DNA of 62,619 nucleotides from JALYXS01 sp051003795. GTDB lineage: Bacteria > Acidobacteriota > Terriglobia > Bryobacterales > Bryobacteraceae. The stretch is taken from assembly GCA_051003795.1 (NCBI GenBank), contig JBPCKZ010000064.1, positions 1-62,619 on the forward strand, in the 5' to 3' direction. Shown in pieces: positions 17,879 to 26,227 of the stretch; position 1 is the stretch's first letter; every line of letters begins with the position of its first letter. The notes under the pieces are model-generated. The model saw nothing but the letters and a program-made list of their open reading frames with translations. It did no database searches and was not told where the DNA came from. The position numbers and the translations under genes were made by a program.

Positions 17879-18595
17879 GTGAAGCAGCTTTTCGCATTAC
17901 TCTCGGTCGTCTGTCTTGCGACCGCGCCTTCGGCGGGATGCCAAGCGCCGATGGATATAGCCGAGGCGATCGCGATCGAGCCGGTTCATCCCGCCGCGCG
18001 GGCGACGGACGATCGCATCCTGGGCGTGATCCCCAATTACCAGACGGTATCGGATCCCAACAAGCCGGTCAATCCTCTCACCGTGCGCGAAAAATGGAAG
18101 CTCGCGGTGAGAGAGTCGGTCGATCCATATAGCTTCGTTTCGGGGGCTTTTGGCGCGGCGCTATCGCAAGCCGGTAACGACACGCCAAAATACGGTAACG
18201 GGTGGGCGCCTTACATGCAGCGCTTGGGAGCGGCCAACGCCGACCTCGCGACGCAAAGCCTCTTCAGCGACGGCCTGCTGGCATCCTTGTTTCACGAAGA
18301 TCCGCGATATTTCCGCAAGGGCCCGGGCAGCCCGGTTCTGACGCGGGTCTGGTACTCCATGAGCCGTCTGGTCATCACGCGCCGGGACTCGGGGCGATCT
18401 TCGTTCAACTTCTCGGGCGTGCTGGGTATGGGGCTGGGGATTGCGTTATCGAACGCCTATTATCCGGAGCCCAGCGTGAACGGGTCCGTGGTCGGCTCGC
18501 GTTTCGTTACGAGCCTTACGGGAGCCAGCCTCGGTAATTTGTTGCCCGAGTTCTGGCCGGATTTCAAGCAGAGATTCTTTAAGCACAAACCTTAA
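17879..18595 (+). CDS. Conserved exported protein of unknown function
   Basis: 238 residues starting GTG (MKQLFALLSVVCLATAPSAG), a clear signal peptide whose Cys at about 21 could be a lipid-attachment site (SAGC). The mature part includes VNPLTVREKWKLAVRESVDP and DPRYFRKGPGS, a pattern I associate with exported proteins widespread in acidobacteria, and Gly-rich amphipathic C-terminal stretches (GVLGMGLGIALSNAYY) suggesting membrane contact. No function is known to me. It converges with the next minus-strand gene, the ends overlapping by 17 bases. Confidence 0.75.
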   Translation: MKQLFALLSVVCLATAPSAGCQAPMDIAEAIAIEPVHPAARATDDRILGVIPNYQTVSDPNKPVNPLTVREKWKLAVRESVDPYSFVSGAFGAALSQAGNDTPKYGNGWAPYMQRLGAANADLATQSLFSDGLLASLFHEDPRYFRKGPGSPVLTRVWYSMSRLVITRRDSGRSSFNFSGVLGMGLGIALSNAYYPEPSVNGSVVGSRFVTSLTGASLGNLLPEFWPDFKQRFFKHKP

Positions 18596-19433
18596 GATCC
18601 GGGTCGAGATCCTCTTGAGGCTCCAGGCCGGCCGCCGGCTCGCAACCCGCGACGCGCGCGAGGATGGCGTGGATCTGGCGTACGCCTTCGGTGAGGGCCG
18701 CCGGACCGGGCTGCAGGATGAAGGTCGATTTGACTTCGTAGATCCGATTCCGGCTCACGGCGTCGATGGCGTCCCACCCTGGCCGGCTACGGATCAGCGA
18801 TTTGTTCGCCTTGCGGCCGCACCAGGAAGCCAGGATCACTTCGGGATTCGCGGTTGCGACCGCCGCGGGTTCGACAATGCGATGCTTGGCGTCGTGATGC
18901 TCGCGCAAAAGAGGAAAGACGGGATCGCCGCCGGCGATTTCAATCAATTCTTCCACCCATCGAATGCCGCCGATCAGCGGATCCATCCATTCTTCGAAGA
19001 ACACGCGCGGCCGCCGGGGAAAGCGCCTGGCCGATTCGGCGATGCGCCCCAGATCGCCGCGCAGTCGCTCCGCCAGCACCGTTCCGGCACGTTCCGCATC
19101 CACGATTCGGGCCAGCATCAGAATCATCGAAAGGATCTCCTCCACCGAGCGCTGGTTAAACACCAGCACGTTGATGCCGGCTTGAATGAGATCGTGCGCG
19201 ATCTTCGCCTGCAGATCCGAGAACCCGATGACCAAATCCGGCCGCAACTCCAAAATCTTGTCGATCTTGGCGGACGTAAACGCGGAGACGATGGGCTTGG
19301 TCCGGCGCGCCTCCCTGGGGCGGTAGGTGAAGCCGGAAATGCCGGCAATTCGCGCGTCCTCGCCCAACAGGTACAGAGTCTCGGTGGTCTCCTCGGTTAG
19401 GCAGACGATGCGCTGGGGACCGCTGACCGGCAT
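18579..19433 (-). CDS. Cobalamin-binding-type (BtuF-like) substrate-binding-fold protein without signal peptide
   Basis: 284 residues with the class III periplasmic-binding fold: RIVCLTEETTETLYLLGE at the start, RPDLVIGFSDLQ, GINVLVFNQRSVEEIL and a late SRNRIYEVKSTFILQPGPA. BtuF and relatives deliver vitamin B12 or iron chelates to ABC importers. Here no signal peptide is visible, and no permease or ATPase lies nearby, so the protein may act in the cytoplasm or use a distant transporter. It lies just downstream of an Oar-like TonB receptor on the same strand, which might share a ligand. No cobalamin riboswitch is visible upstream. Confidence 0.75.
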   Translation of the reverse strand: MPVSGPQRIVCLTEETTETLYLLGEDARIAGISGFTYRPREARRTKPIVSAFTSAKIDKILELRPDLVIGFSDLQAKIAHDLIQAGINVLVFNQRSVEEILSMILMLARIVDAERAGTVLAERLRGDLGRIAESARRFPRRPRVFFEEWMDPLIGGIRWVEELIEIAGGDPVFPLLREHHDAKHRIVEPAAVATANPEVILASWCGRKANKSLIRSRPGWDAIDAVSRNRIYEVKSTFILQPGPAALTEGVRQIHAILARVAGCEPAAGLEPQEDLDPDLKVCA

Positions 19434-19450
19434 GTACCAATTTTGTTGAA

Positions 19451-22400
19451 CTAGAAGATCAACTTTGCGCCAAGCTGGAACGACCGCGCGCCGCCGCTCG
19501 ACCCCGCGGTGCCCGTGCCGATCGTCCCTTTGACTTTGCCGAAGTTCGCGTCGCCCAGATTGTGGTTCGGCAAGTCGAACTGCGGCGTGTTTGTCAAGCT
19601 AAGCGATTCGCCGCGAAATTCGATCGTAAAACGCTCATTAAACCGGAACCGCCGGAATATCGACGCGTCCAGGTTGAACAACCCGGGACCGCCCAAAATA
19701 TTCCGGCCAAGATTGCCGAACGTGTTCTTGGCGGGAGTAGAAAAATTCGAGGTGTCGAACCAGTTGGCCGTGTCGATGCCATGCAGGATCTTTACGGGTC
19801 CGGCGATATTGGGCGTTTGGGTGTTGCCGGGCGCATTCAAATTAGCGGCGCTCGTGGTAAAAAACAGCGGCAAACCCGATTGCGCGGTAAGGATTCCATT
19901 CAACTGCCACCCGCCAAGAATATACGAAGCGGGTCCCGAGCCAACAAACTTCTTCCCCTTGCCGAACGGCAATTCGTAGACGTAACTCTGAACGAAGCTG
20001 TGCGTGCGGTCGAAATCGAGGCGCGAATAGTTGCGGCGCTGGTCGATGTAGAACTGGAGCCCCGCATCTTCCGGTTGATAACCGAGCGCCTTGCTGAAGG
20101 TGTAGGCGGTCGTCAGGATGAACCCGCTCGAGAAGCGATGATCCAGCTTCACTTGAAGCGCATTGTAATTGGAACTGGTCCCGACGTAGCGCAAGTTGGT
20201 GTCGGCGGTGCGCCCGAACTTCGCAAACAAGGGACGCCCCGCATTTCCAGCGCCGGGAATTACGCCCGCATTCAGGTTATACAGCGTGGGATCGTCTACT
20301 CCGCGATTCCCCACGTAAGCTACGTCCAGCACGAAGCCGTCAGGCAGCGAACGCTGCACGGCCAAGTTATAAGACTGCACGTAGCCCTCGCGGAATTTCC
20401 GATTGACGACTTCGTACACTTGATTGATGAGCAGCGGAGTGGACGCGCTGATGATGCCGTTGGATGGAATGACGGCAACCGAAGGGGCCGGAAAACCGGC
20501 CTGGAACGTCGCCACCGAGCCGTTAGGCAGCAGAGCCGGTCCGAAATTCGCGACGCCGGGCTCGAACGCGTTGTTCTGCTTGACCGGGAAATTGTAAGCG
20601 TAGGTATTGTCCGGGTACGGAATATAACTGATGCCGTAACCGGCGCGAATTACGGTTTTCTCATTGAGCCGGTAAGCGGCTCCGAAGCGCGGGGCGAAAT
20701 CCTTATAGTGGGTTTCCAACCCGGCGTTCAGAGGGTTGCCGCCGACGCCCGCGACCACCAGAGTGTTGTTGTCCGGATCGTAATTGGAGAAGCCTCCGGT
20801 ATGATGCGGCGTGGCCGGCGGATAGTGCTCCCAGCGGAGGCCGATATCGATCGTGAGCTTGGGGGTTATTTGCCATTTGTCCTGGGCGAACCCGAAAATC
20901 TGCCAGGCGCGGTAAGCCGGCGCGGAGAACAGAATGTCGCGGCCGGCTTCGCTGGGAAGATCGAGCAGAAAACTCGCGAGATCGTTGCCGTAACCCGACG
21001 TAGCTCCGGGAATCGAGGTCTGGCCTTCCCGGAAACGGTAAAGGCCGCGGGGGCTGAAAGTTTGCGTTTGTTCGAGATCGTCGCGAAGGCGCCGCATATC
21101 GAAGCCCCACTTCACGGTATGGTTGCGGATGGTCTTGGTCCAGGTGTTTACGAAATCGATATTGGTTTCGGCGCGCACCCAAGGCAGGCTGGGCGAGAAG
21201 CCGACCAGCGGACTGGAATAGCCGCCGGCGACATCCACGCCAAACAGACCGCTGGTGAAGTTATCCAGGTTGACGCCGGGCACGCCGAGCGCGTCGGAAT
21301 CTTTCTTGCCGTAGTCGGTCTGCTGCGCGTCGTTGCGGTAGCGATTCACTCCCGCGCGGAATTCGGCGAGCAGCGTCGGCGAGAAAATGCGATCGTAATT
21401 GATCGCGCCGCTGTGGGTAACCTGGATGCCGGTACCCGCGAAACCGCCGCCGCGAGGTCCGCCCACGCTGTTTCCAAATGAAGGAGCGTCATAAACCACG
21501 GGACGCTGATAGCTGTAGCGGACGGCGATGCGATCGTTCTCGGTTTGATTGTGATCCACCTTTACGTCATACGACATGGCGTCCTTGTGGAAAGGCGTCA
21601 GTTGAAAGAAATTGTTGGTTTCGCCGGGAAGATTCGGAAGCGGAACGAGGTTCAGAATCCGCGCCGAAATTGGATTGATACGGCTCGCAGGTATGACGTT
21701 GCCGGGGAACGGTTGGCGGCCCGTGCCATCCGGATTGCCGGTTGCGGGATCGTAAACCTGGCCCTTTGAGAGCGTGGCGCCGAGGTCGCCGTTGCGTTCC
21801 GCGGCCGTGGGAATCTGGTACTTGTTGGTGTTGGACCGATGATCGGTGGTGCGCAGGACGTCTCCAAAGAAAAACGTCCGGTTCTTGATAATTGGACCGC
21901 CTACATTGGCTCCGAAGTAGTTGTAGGTTCCTTGCGCTTTCGAATTATCGAAGAAGCCGCGGGAGGAAAGCTTACTTACCCGATTGATCTCATAAGCTGC
22001 GCCGTGGATCTGGTTGGTTCCCGATTTCAGAAGCACATTCGTCACGGCGCCGCCCGCGCGACCCAATTCCGCTTCGTAATTGCCAGTTGTCACGTCGACG
22101 GTTTGAATGGCCTCGACCGGCGGAATCAGAACAGTCAGCAACCCGGTGCGTTCGTTGTCGTCGATTCCTTCAAATTGAACGTTATTGGATAGACGGGAAT
22201 TGCCGTTTACCTGAGTGGCCAGGCTGTCCTGCGCGTTGAAGAATTCCGAGTGCGGACGGAAAGCCTTTGTGGTCCCCGGGACCAGATTGAGCAAGCCCTG
22301 GAAGTTCCGGTTGAATCCGAGAGGAAGGTCGGCCACCTGCCGGGTCTCGATCTTGCGGCCGGTATCGGAGCGATCGGTCTGGAGAATCGCCGCGCTCGCC

Positions 22401-22762
22401 GAGACTTCAACCGTCTCGGTGACGTTGCCGGGGGAGAGTTGGAGATCCGCGCGGATGGTCGTGTTTACCAGGACATCGATCTTGTCCTTCACCGCCTTGC
22501 GGAATCCCGGCTGCTCCACCGAGACGCGATACGTGCCGGGAGCGAGATCCGAGAACGTATAATTTCCGCTCTCATTCGTAGTGCCCGAACGCGTGATACC
22601 GGTATTCTGCTCGGTCGCGGCGACGGGCGCGTTAGCGATGGAGCCTCCGCCAATGTCGGTTACAGTTCCGACTAGACTTCCATTGACGGCCTGGCCGAAA
22701 ACAGGGCAGGCAAATATAAAAGCAAGCGCAAGGATCGCGAGCGTCGAACAAGGACGGGCCAT
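19451..22762 (-). CDS. Oar-like TonB-dependent receptor with carboxypeptidase-regulatory domain
   Basis: 1103 residues, AGGAG about 9 bases before the ATG. A signal peptide (1-23, ending VFGQ) is followed by a carboxypeptidase-regulatory-like beta sandwich (about 25-110, GSLVGTVTDIGGGSIANAPV), a plug domain (about 125-240) and a long outer-membrane barrel ending in a short hydrophobic C-terminus (LGAKLIF). This class is strongly expanded in acidobacteria and is thought to import large organic ligands such as oligosaccharides or proteins; the ligand here is unknown. The next gene on this strand is the BtuF-like protein 17 bases on. Confidence 0.9.
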   Translation of the reverse strand: MARPCSTLAILALAFIFACPVFGQAVNGSLVGTVTDIGGGSIANAPVAATEQNTGITRSGTTNESGNYTFSDLAPGTYRVSVEQPGFRKAVKDKIDVLVNTTIRADLQLSPGNVTETVEVSASAAILQTDRSDTGRKIETRQVADLPLGFNRNFQGLLNLVPGTTKAFRPHSEFFNAQDSLATQVNGNSRLSNNVQFEGIDDNERTGLLTVLIPPVEAIQTVDVTTGNYEAELGRAGGAVTNVLLKSGTNQIHGAAYEINRVSKLSSRGFFDNSKAQGTYNYFGANVGGPIIKNRTFFFGDVLRTTDHRSNTNKYQIPTAAERNGDLGATLSKGQVYDPATGNPDGTGRQPFPGNVIPASRINPISARILNLVPLPNLPGETNNFFQLTPFHKDAMSYDVKVDHNQTENDRIAVRYSYQRPVVYDAPSFGNSVGGPRGGGFAGTGIQVTHSGAINYDRIFSPTLLAEFRAGVNRYRNDAQQTDYGKKDSDALGVPGVNLDNFTSGLFGVDVAGGYSSPLVGFSPSLPWVRAETNIDFVNTWTKTIRNHTVKWGFDMRRLRDDLEQTQTFSPRGLYRFREGQTSIPGATSGYGNDLASFLLDLPSEAGRDILFSAPAYRAWQIFGFAQDKWQITPKLTIDIGLRWEHYPPATPHHTGGFSNYDPDNNTLVVAGVGGNPLNAGLETHYKDFAPRFGAAYRLNEKTVIRAGYGISYIPYPDNTYAYNFPVKQNNAFEPGVANFGPALLPNGSVATFQAGFPAPSVAVIPSNGIISASTPLLINQVYEVVNRKFREGYVQSYNLAVQRSLPDGFVLDVAYVGNRGVDDPTLYNLNAGVIPGAGNAGRPLFAKFGRTADTNLRYVGTSSNYNALQVKLDHRFSSGFILTTAYTFSKALGYQPEDAGLQFYIDQRRNYSRLDFDRTHSFVQSYVYELPFGKGKKFVGSGPASYILGGWQLNGILTAQSGLPLFFTTSAANLNAPGNTQTPNIAGPVKILHGIDTANWFDTSNFSTPAKNTFGNLGRNILGGPGLFNLDASIFRRFRFNERFTIEFRGESLSLTNTPQFDLPNHNLGDANFGKVKGTIGTGTAGSSGGARSFQLGAKLIF

Positions 22763-22843
22763 TTTGTAAGACTCCTGAACTGGGTTTAGCTCAAGTTAGC
22801 ACGTTCAACGCTACCTAAGTCAAGCCGGGGCGCCGCGAAGGAA

Positions 22844-23443
22844 TTAGCTAATCAATTTCCGTATCTCGCTTTCGATCTCCTGGAAATCGCGATTACAAGC
22901 TTCGTGGGTTGCGTACGAACCTTGAGTACCCTCATGAAACTCTCCCCCGGGGTGCACATAACGAATGACGCCTGTCCGATCGACCAGGAAGGAAACGGAA
23001 GTGTAATCCCGTTCCCGGTCGAGCCACCAACGCTTGAGGGCGCTCCAGTCCGCATCCAGAGCCACGGGAAACGCGAACTGTTTTTCTTCCGCCGCGGATT
23101 CCATCTTTTGCACATCCCAATCGCCCGGCGGCTTCGGATGGTAAATGCCGATCACCTGCAATCCGCGGATCTCGTAATCGCGCTGAAACTTCCGGAGCGC
23201 CGGGGCGGTCGCCTCGCAAAGGGGGCATCCGTCGGTCCACCATCGCAACAGCACCACCTTCCCTTTGAGCCGATTCATATCTAGAGGCTGCGAGTGGATC
23301 CAATGCTCGAGGGCGAGCGGCGGGGCGGAACGGCCAATCAGTTCCTTCCCGTCACGGAGCTCCCGGGTTTTGGCCTTCGCTCGAAGGGCTACCGGCGCCA
23401 ACGCGGCCCGCACGGCCCCGAACAGCATGTCTCGACGATTCAT
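22844..23443 (-). CDS. Exported thioredoxin-fold (TlpA/peroxiredoxin-like) protein
   Basis: 199 residues. The N-terminus NRRDMLFGAVRAALAPVALR is a probable Tat signal. The thioredoxin fold follows: APPLALEHW, then KVVLLRWWTDGCPLCEAT with a CPLC redox motif at 73-76, GIYHPKPPGDWD and SFLVDRTGVIRYVHPGGEF. This is the pattern of membrane or periplasmic thiol-disulfide proteins that help mature cytochromes or metal centres. It is divergent from the diheme cytochrome/PQQ dehydrogenase operon 72 bases away, so a role in that system is plausible but inferred. Confidence 0.8.
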   Translation of the reverse strand: MNRRDMLFGAVRAALAPVALRAKAKTRELRDGKELIGRSAPPLALEHWIHSQPLDMNRLKGKVVLLRWWTDGCPLCEATAPALRKFQRDYEIRGLQVIGIYHPKPPGDWDVQKMESAAEEKQFAFPVALDADWSALKRWWLDRERDYTSVSFLVDRTGVIRYVHPGGEFHEGTQGSYATHEACNRDFQEIESEIRKLIS

Positions 23444-23464
23444 AATCGATTATCGCCCTATACG

Positions 23465-23486
23465 CGCAATTTAGTCGCAATTTAGT
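23465..23486. promoter_or_regulatory. 11-bp tandem repeat in a divergent promoter region
   Basis: Two adjacent identical copies of cgcaatttagt lie in the 72-base gap between the thioredoxin-fold gene (minus) and the cytochrome gene (plus). Spacing of about one helical turn places both on the same face of DNA, as for a regulator binding site. No regulator can be named. Confidence 0.35.
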
Positions 23487-23515
23487 ATTGTGGGAGTGCT
23501 CCAAGAATCAAGACA

Positions 23516-24355
23516 ATGAAGAAATCGATGACAAAATACGCGTTCCGCCTCGCGCTCCCAGCGGCCGCGGCGGCGCTTCTGTTGGCGCAGGCGCCTCCCG
23601 CCGCGCCGGCGCGTCCGCCGGCCCGCCCGAATTTTCTGATCAGCCGCCCCACTCCCAATCCCGCCGCCGTCGAGCGCGGTGAAAAACTGTTCGTGGCGAG
23701 TTGCGGCTTCTGTCACGGATCGAAGGCGAACGGCGGAGAGAGCGGCCCCGATCTCGTACGTTCCGTGATCGCACTGCGCGACGAGGGAGGCAACGAGATC
23801 GGGCCCGTGATTCTGCATGGACGGCCGGATAAAGGCATGCCGCCCATCCCGATGACCGAAGCGCAGATTGCGGACATCGCCGCGTTTCTGCGGTTTCGCC
23901 AGCAGTCCGCCATTAACCGGAACGCCTACGCCATTCAGAACGTGGTTACGGGCAATCCCGCCAAGGGCGAAGCTTATTTCAATGCGCACTGCAGCGCCTG
24001 CCACTCGCCCGGCGGCGATTTGAAGGGGATCGCCGCCAAATACGATCCCGTGGCTTTGCAGTCGCGATTCTTGTACCCGGAAACTCGCGGATTTCGCCGC
24101 TCCACCGCGAGCGCTAATACGATTCCGGTGACCGTCACGTTACCCTCAGGCGAAAAGTTTTCCGGCGCGCTCGACTATCTAGACGATTTCAACGTCGCTT
24201 TGCACGACTCCGACGGCACCTATCGATCGTTCGATCGTACCGATGCTCTCAAGGTTGACGTTCGCGACCCTCTCGCGGGACACCAAAAATTACTGAAGCA
24301 GTACACCGACGCTGACATGCACAACCTTACCGCCTATCTGGAGACGCTGAAATGA
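23516..24355 (+). CDS. Diheme c-type cytochrome
   Basis: 279 residues with a signal peptide (through about residue 25, LLLAQA). Two heme-binding motifs, CGFCH (63-67) and CSACH (159-163), define two c-type heme domains; MPP-containing loops (KGMPPIPM) may give the axial Met of the first. It acts in the periplasm, and its stop overlaps the following PQQ dehydrogenase start (ATGA), so it is the likely electron acceptor of that enzyme. An in-frame ATG at 23528 is a possible alternative start; neither has a strong ribosome-binding site. Confidence 0.88.
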   Translation: MKKSMTKYAFRLALPAAAAALLLAQAPPAAPARPPARPNFLISRPTPNPAAVERGEKLFVASCGFCHGSKANGGESGPDLVRSVIALRDEGGNEIGPVILHGRPDKGMPPIPMTEAQIADIAAFLRFRQQSAINRNAYAIQNVVTGNPAKGEAYFNAHCSACHSPGGDLKGIAAKYDPVALQSRFLYPETRGFRRSTASANTIPVTVTLPSGEKFSGALDYLDDFNVALHDSDGTYRSFDRTDALKVDVRDPLAGHQKLLKQYTDADMHNLTAYLETLK

Positions 24356-25932
24356 GACCCGCCCTGGCATTATTCGCGTTGGCCGGCGCGCTCGCGGCGC
24401 AAGCGCTCGATCCAGCCAAACTGCTGAAACCGCCAACGGACACGTGGCCAACTTATAACGGAGACTATTCGGGCCGGCGCTTCAGCCCGCTCACCCGGAT
24501 CGACGATTCCAACGTGAAATCGACGACCCTGGCCTGGGTCTATCGCGTGAACACCGGCGCTGCTACCGGGCCTTTCGGCGGCCCGCAGATTAAGGCGACC
24601 CCGCTCGAGGTGAATGGCGTTTTGTACTTTGCGATTCCAGACCACGCCTGGGCGGTGGACGCCCGCACCGGCCGCGAGCTGTGGCATTACAAGTGGGAGA
24701 CCAAAGGCGGCATTCATATCGGCAACCGCGGTTTTGGAATGTATGGCGATTGGCTTTACTTCGAAACGCCCGACAATTACCTCGTCTGCCTGAACGCGAA
24801 GGATGGCACCGAGCGCTGGCACAAAGAGATAGCCGACGTGAAGCAAGAATACTTTTCCACCCCCGCGCCGGTGATCATTCGGAATCACGTGATTGTCGGA
24901 GTGGGCGGCGATTCGCTCGATGTCCCCGGCTATCTGGAATCGCGCGATCCGGAGACGGGCGAAGTGCAATGGCGTTGGAATACGACGCCGCGCAAGGGCG
25001 AACCCGGCGCGGAGACCTGGCCGAATCAGGATGCCATGGCCCACGGCGGCGGCATGACATGGATGCCGGGCACGTACGATCCCGAGTTGAATCTCTACTA
25101 TCTAGGCACGGGGAACCCGAATCCCGTGATGGCGGGACAGGGACGCAAGGGGACCAATTTGTGGACGTGTTCCATCGTCGCGCTGAATCCCGATACCGGG
25201 AAGATGGTTTGGTATTTTCAGGCTTCGCCCCACGACACGCACGATTGGGATGCCGTTCAAACGCCCGTCCTGGTGAACGGGCAGATAAATGGCAAGCCGC
25301 GCAAGCTTCTGGCGCAAGCCAGCCGCAACGGTTACTATTTTCTGCTCGACCGCACCAACGGCAAGGATCTGGTTTCCGAACCGTTTATCGACATCAACTG
25401 GTCGAAAGGCGTGGACGCCAAAGGCGAGCCTATTCCAGATCCGAACAAAGAGCCGAAGACGGACGGGACGCTGGTGGCACCGGCGTCCGGCGGAGCGACC
25501 AACTGGCCCGCCCCGGCATTCAGCCCCGACACCGGGCTTATGTATGTGAACACGCAAAGCTCATACAGCCTTTTTTATCTGACCGACACCGACGAGAAAC
25601 CCGAGGGTTATGGCGGTCGCGATGCCGGCCTATGGTCGAAAAGCGCGCTGAAGGCCATCGATTTTAAGCCGGGGAAGATCAAATGGGAGCACGAATATCC
25701 CGGCAGAGGCTCTGGAATGGCGGGTATTCTGACCACGGCCGGGAACCTGGTTTTCACCGGCGATCCGGCCGCGAACCTTGTCGCGTACAACGCGAAAACG
25801 GGCGCGGCGCTGTGGCACTCGCGGCTCGGCGTGCCGGTTGCCAACGGGCCGATGACCTATGAGCTCGATGGGCGCCAGTATCTGGTAGTGGGCGCGGGCG
25901 ATCAGTTGTTCGCGTTTACGATGCTCCCGTAG
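24352..25932 (+). CDS. PQQ-dependent dehydrogenase (quinoprotein, eight-bladed propeller)
   Basis: 526 residues with a short signal peptide (MRPALALFALAGALAAQA). Propeller tryptophan-docking repeats are visible (GRELWHYKWE, GTERWHKEI, GKMVWYFQASPHDTHDWDA, TGAALWHSRLG). The HDTHDWDA motif is typical of methanol/ethanol-type quinoproteins. It oxidises an alcohol or sugar in the periplasm, passing electrons to the overlapping upstream diheme cytochrome. At 526 residues it is shorter than classical methanol dehydrogenases (about 600) and lacks an obvious adjacent Cys-Cys ring near the active site. Substrate unknown. Confidence 0.88.
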   Translation: MRPALALFALAGALAAQALDPAKLLKPPTDTWPTYNGDYSGRRFSPLTRIDDSNVKSTTLAWVYRVNTGAATGPFGGPQIKATPLEVNGVLYFAIPDHAWAVDARTGRELWHYKWETKGGIHIGNRGFGMYGDWLYFETPDNYLVCLNAKDGTERWHKEIADVKQEYFSTPAPVIIRNHVIVGVGGDSLDVPGYLESRDPETGEVQWRWNTTPRKGEPGAETWPNQDAMAHGGGMTWMPGTYDPELNLYYLGTGNPNPVMAGQGRKGTNLWTCSIVALNPDTGKMVWYFQASPHDTHDWDAVQTPVLVNGQINGKPRKLLAQASRNGYYFLLDRTNGKDLVSEPFIDINWSKGVDAKGEPIPDPNKEPKTDGTLVAPASGGATNWPAPAFSPDTGLMYVNTQSSYSLFYLTDTDEKPEGYGGRDAGLWSKSALKAIDFKPGKIKWEHEYPGRGSGMAGILTTAGNLVFTGDPAANLVAYNAKTGAALWHSRLGVPVANGPMTYELDGRQYLVVGAGDQLFAFTMLP

Positions 25933-26007
25933 ACGGGATCGCCCGGGCGGAGGCGTGTTGTAGTAGTTCCTACCAGCTTTTGTGTCCGATGTCTTGGCAG
26001 ACGCATT

Positions 26008-26106
26008 TCACGGGGGGGCGGCGGCCGCGGCGGCAGTGGGGGACGGCCCCCCATTCGGCGAGGTCATGGCGAGTAGAAACGGAATCAAAAAGCTCAGAAT
26101 CATCAT
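26008..26106 (-). CDS. Possible 32-residue hydrophobic peptide
   Basis: A strong ribosome-binding site (AAGGAGAT, about 8 bases before tandem ATG codons at 26106 and 26103) opens MMILSFLIPFLLAMTSPNGG followed by Pro/Ala-rich residues to a TGA. The first half could be a membrane helix or signal sequence. No relatives are known to me. It lies between the PQQ dehydrogenase and the kinase gene; the rest of the 25933-26227 gap shows no gene. Confidence 0.4.
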   Translation of the reverse strand: MMILSFLIPFLLAMTSPNGGPSPTAAAAAAPP

Positions 26107-26227
26107 GGTAGTCAATCTCCTTTAGTTGAGTTAGGCCGCCAGTTGATAACTGGCTTCACCCTTGAATGCGCCGATGCCGAAAAAACGGGGCCAAACGAAA
26201 AACGGATTCGGCCAACGATCTCGCAAC

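Noticed and set aside
19562..21481. 639-codon open frame opposite the Oar-like receptor
   Set aside because: It lies fully antisense to a well-supported TonB receptor, shows no domain and has the Arg/Val-rich composition typical of GC-rich antisense frames.
22763..22843. Possible cobalamin riboswitch before the TonB receptor
   Set aside because: The gap is only 81 bases and no B12-box-like sequence is visible.
24681..25667. 328-codon frame overlapping the PQQ dehydrogenase
   Set aside because: Out-of-frame shadow with very high Arg content.
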